From: JBDHUX01 sp039809405
GTDB lineage: Bacteria; Patescibacteriota; Gracilibacteria; Absconditabacterales; Absconditicoccaceae
Length of the DNA: 17,830 nucleotides
Assembly (NCBI GenBank): GCA_039809405.1
Contig: JBDHUX010000009.1
Span: 1-17,830 of the forward strand
Direction of reading: 5' to 3'
Shown here: piece by piece, positions 16,973 to 17,830 of the stretch
Layout: each line of letters opens with the position of its first letter
Position numbering within the stretch: the first letter of the stretch is position 1
Position numbers and translations under genes: made by a program
The notes under the pieces: generated by a model
Told to the model about the DNA's origin: nothing
What the model saw: only the letters and a program-made list of their open reading frames with translations
The model's database searches: none

Positions 16973-17830
<858 letters not shown>

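Overview
The window comes from an AT-rich bacterium of the Candidate Phyla Radiation that reads UGA as glycine (genetic code 25), so Absconditabacteria (SR1) or Gracilibacteria. Under the standard code almost every gene breaks up. With TGA read as Gly, intact conserved proteins appear, and the TGA codons fall on invariant glycines (for example nine in S8, twelve in L15, seven in L14). Every gene here ends in TAA or TAG. There is also evidence for a second recoding, CGA/CGG as tryptophan: the last sense codon of S14, a near-universal Trp, is CGA, and CGA or CGG fall where aromatic residues are expected in L6, L15, DprA and the 5'-3' exonuclease.

Layout. Positions 1-8267 (+) hold the S10/spc ribosomal protein cluster: rpsC (5' end cut), rplP, rpmC, rpsQ, rplN, rplX, rplE, rpsN, rpsH, an unusual membrane-anchored Cys protein, rplF, rplR, rpsE (with a long acidic N-terminal extension), rplO and, after a terminator and its own promoter, secY. 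rpmD (L30) is absent. Genes are separated by 32-126 nt of A/T-rich leader with no recognisable Shine-Dalgarno sequence. Positions 8361-9411 (+) are a promoter plus two unrecognised genes. Positions 9435-11786 (-) are one 783-residue protein: a long, probably helical region, a charged coiled coil, and a C-terminal domain that resembles the Janus/PHPT1 phosphohistidine phosphatase family. Its promoter has an 11-G tract between the -35 and -10 boxes, the arrangement of a phase-variable promoter, and a terminator lies just upstream of it.

Positions 11957-13403 (+) carry a YbaB/EbfC nucleoid protein and a stand-alone 5'-3' exonuclease (the N-terminal domain of PolA without the polymerase) ending in a sliding-clamp-like motif. 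Positions 13444-14325 (-) encode a candidate Cys/His peptidase with a consensus promoter. Positions 14542-15339 (+) are a YidC/Oxa1 insertase followed by a terminator. Positions 15519-16526 (+) are dprA. After about 450 nt without genes, the 5' third of a 23S rRNA gene starts near 16973 and runs off the window; no 16S gene or tRNA precedes it.

The core genes serve translation (ribosomal proteins, 23S), membrane insertion (SecY, YidC) and DNA handling (YbaB, exonuclease, DprA for natural transformation). The unrecognised genes and the switchable Janus-domain gene are the accessory part.
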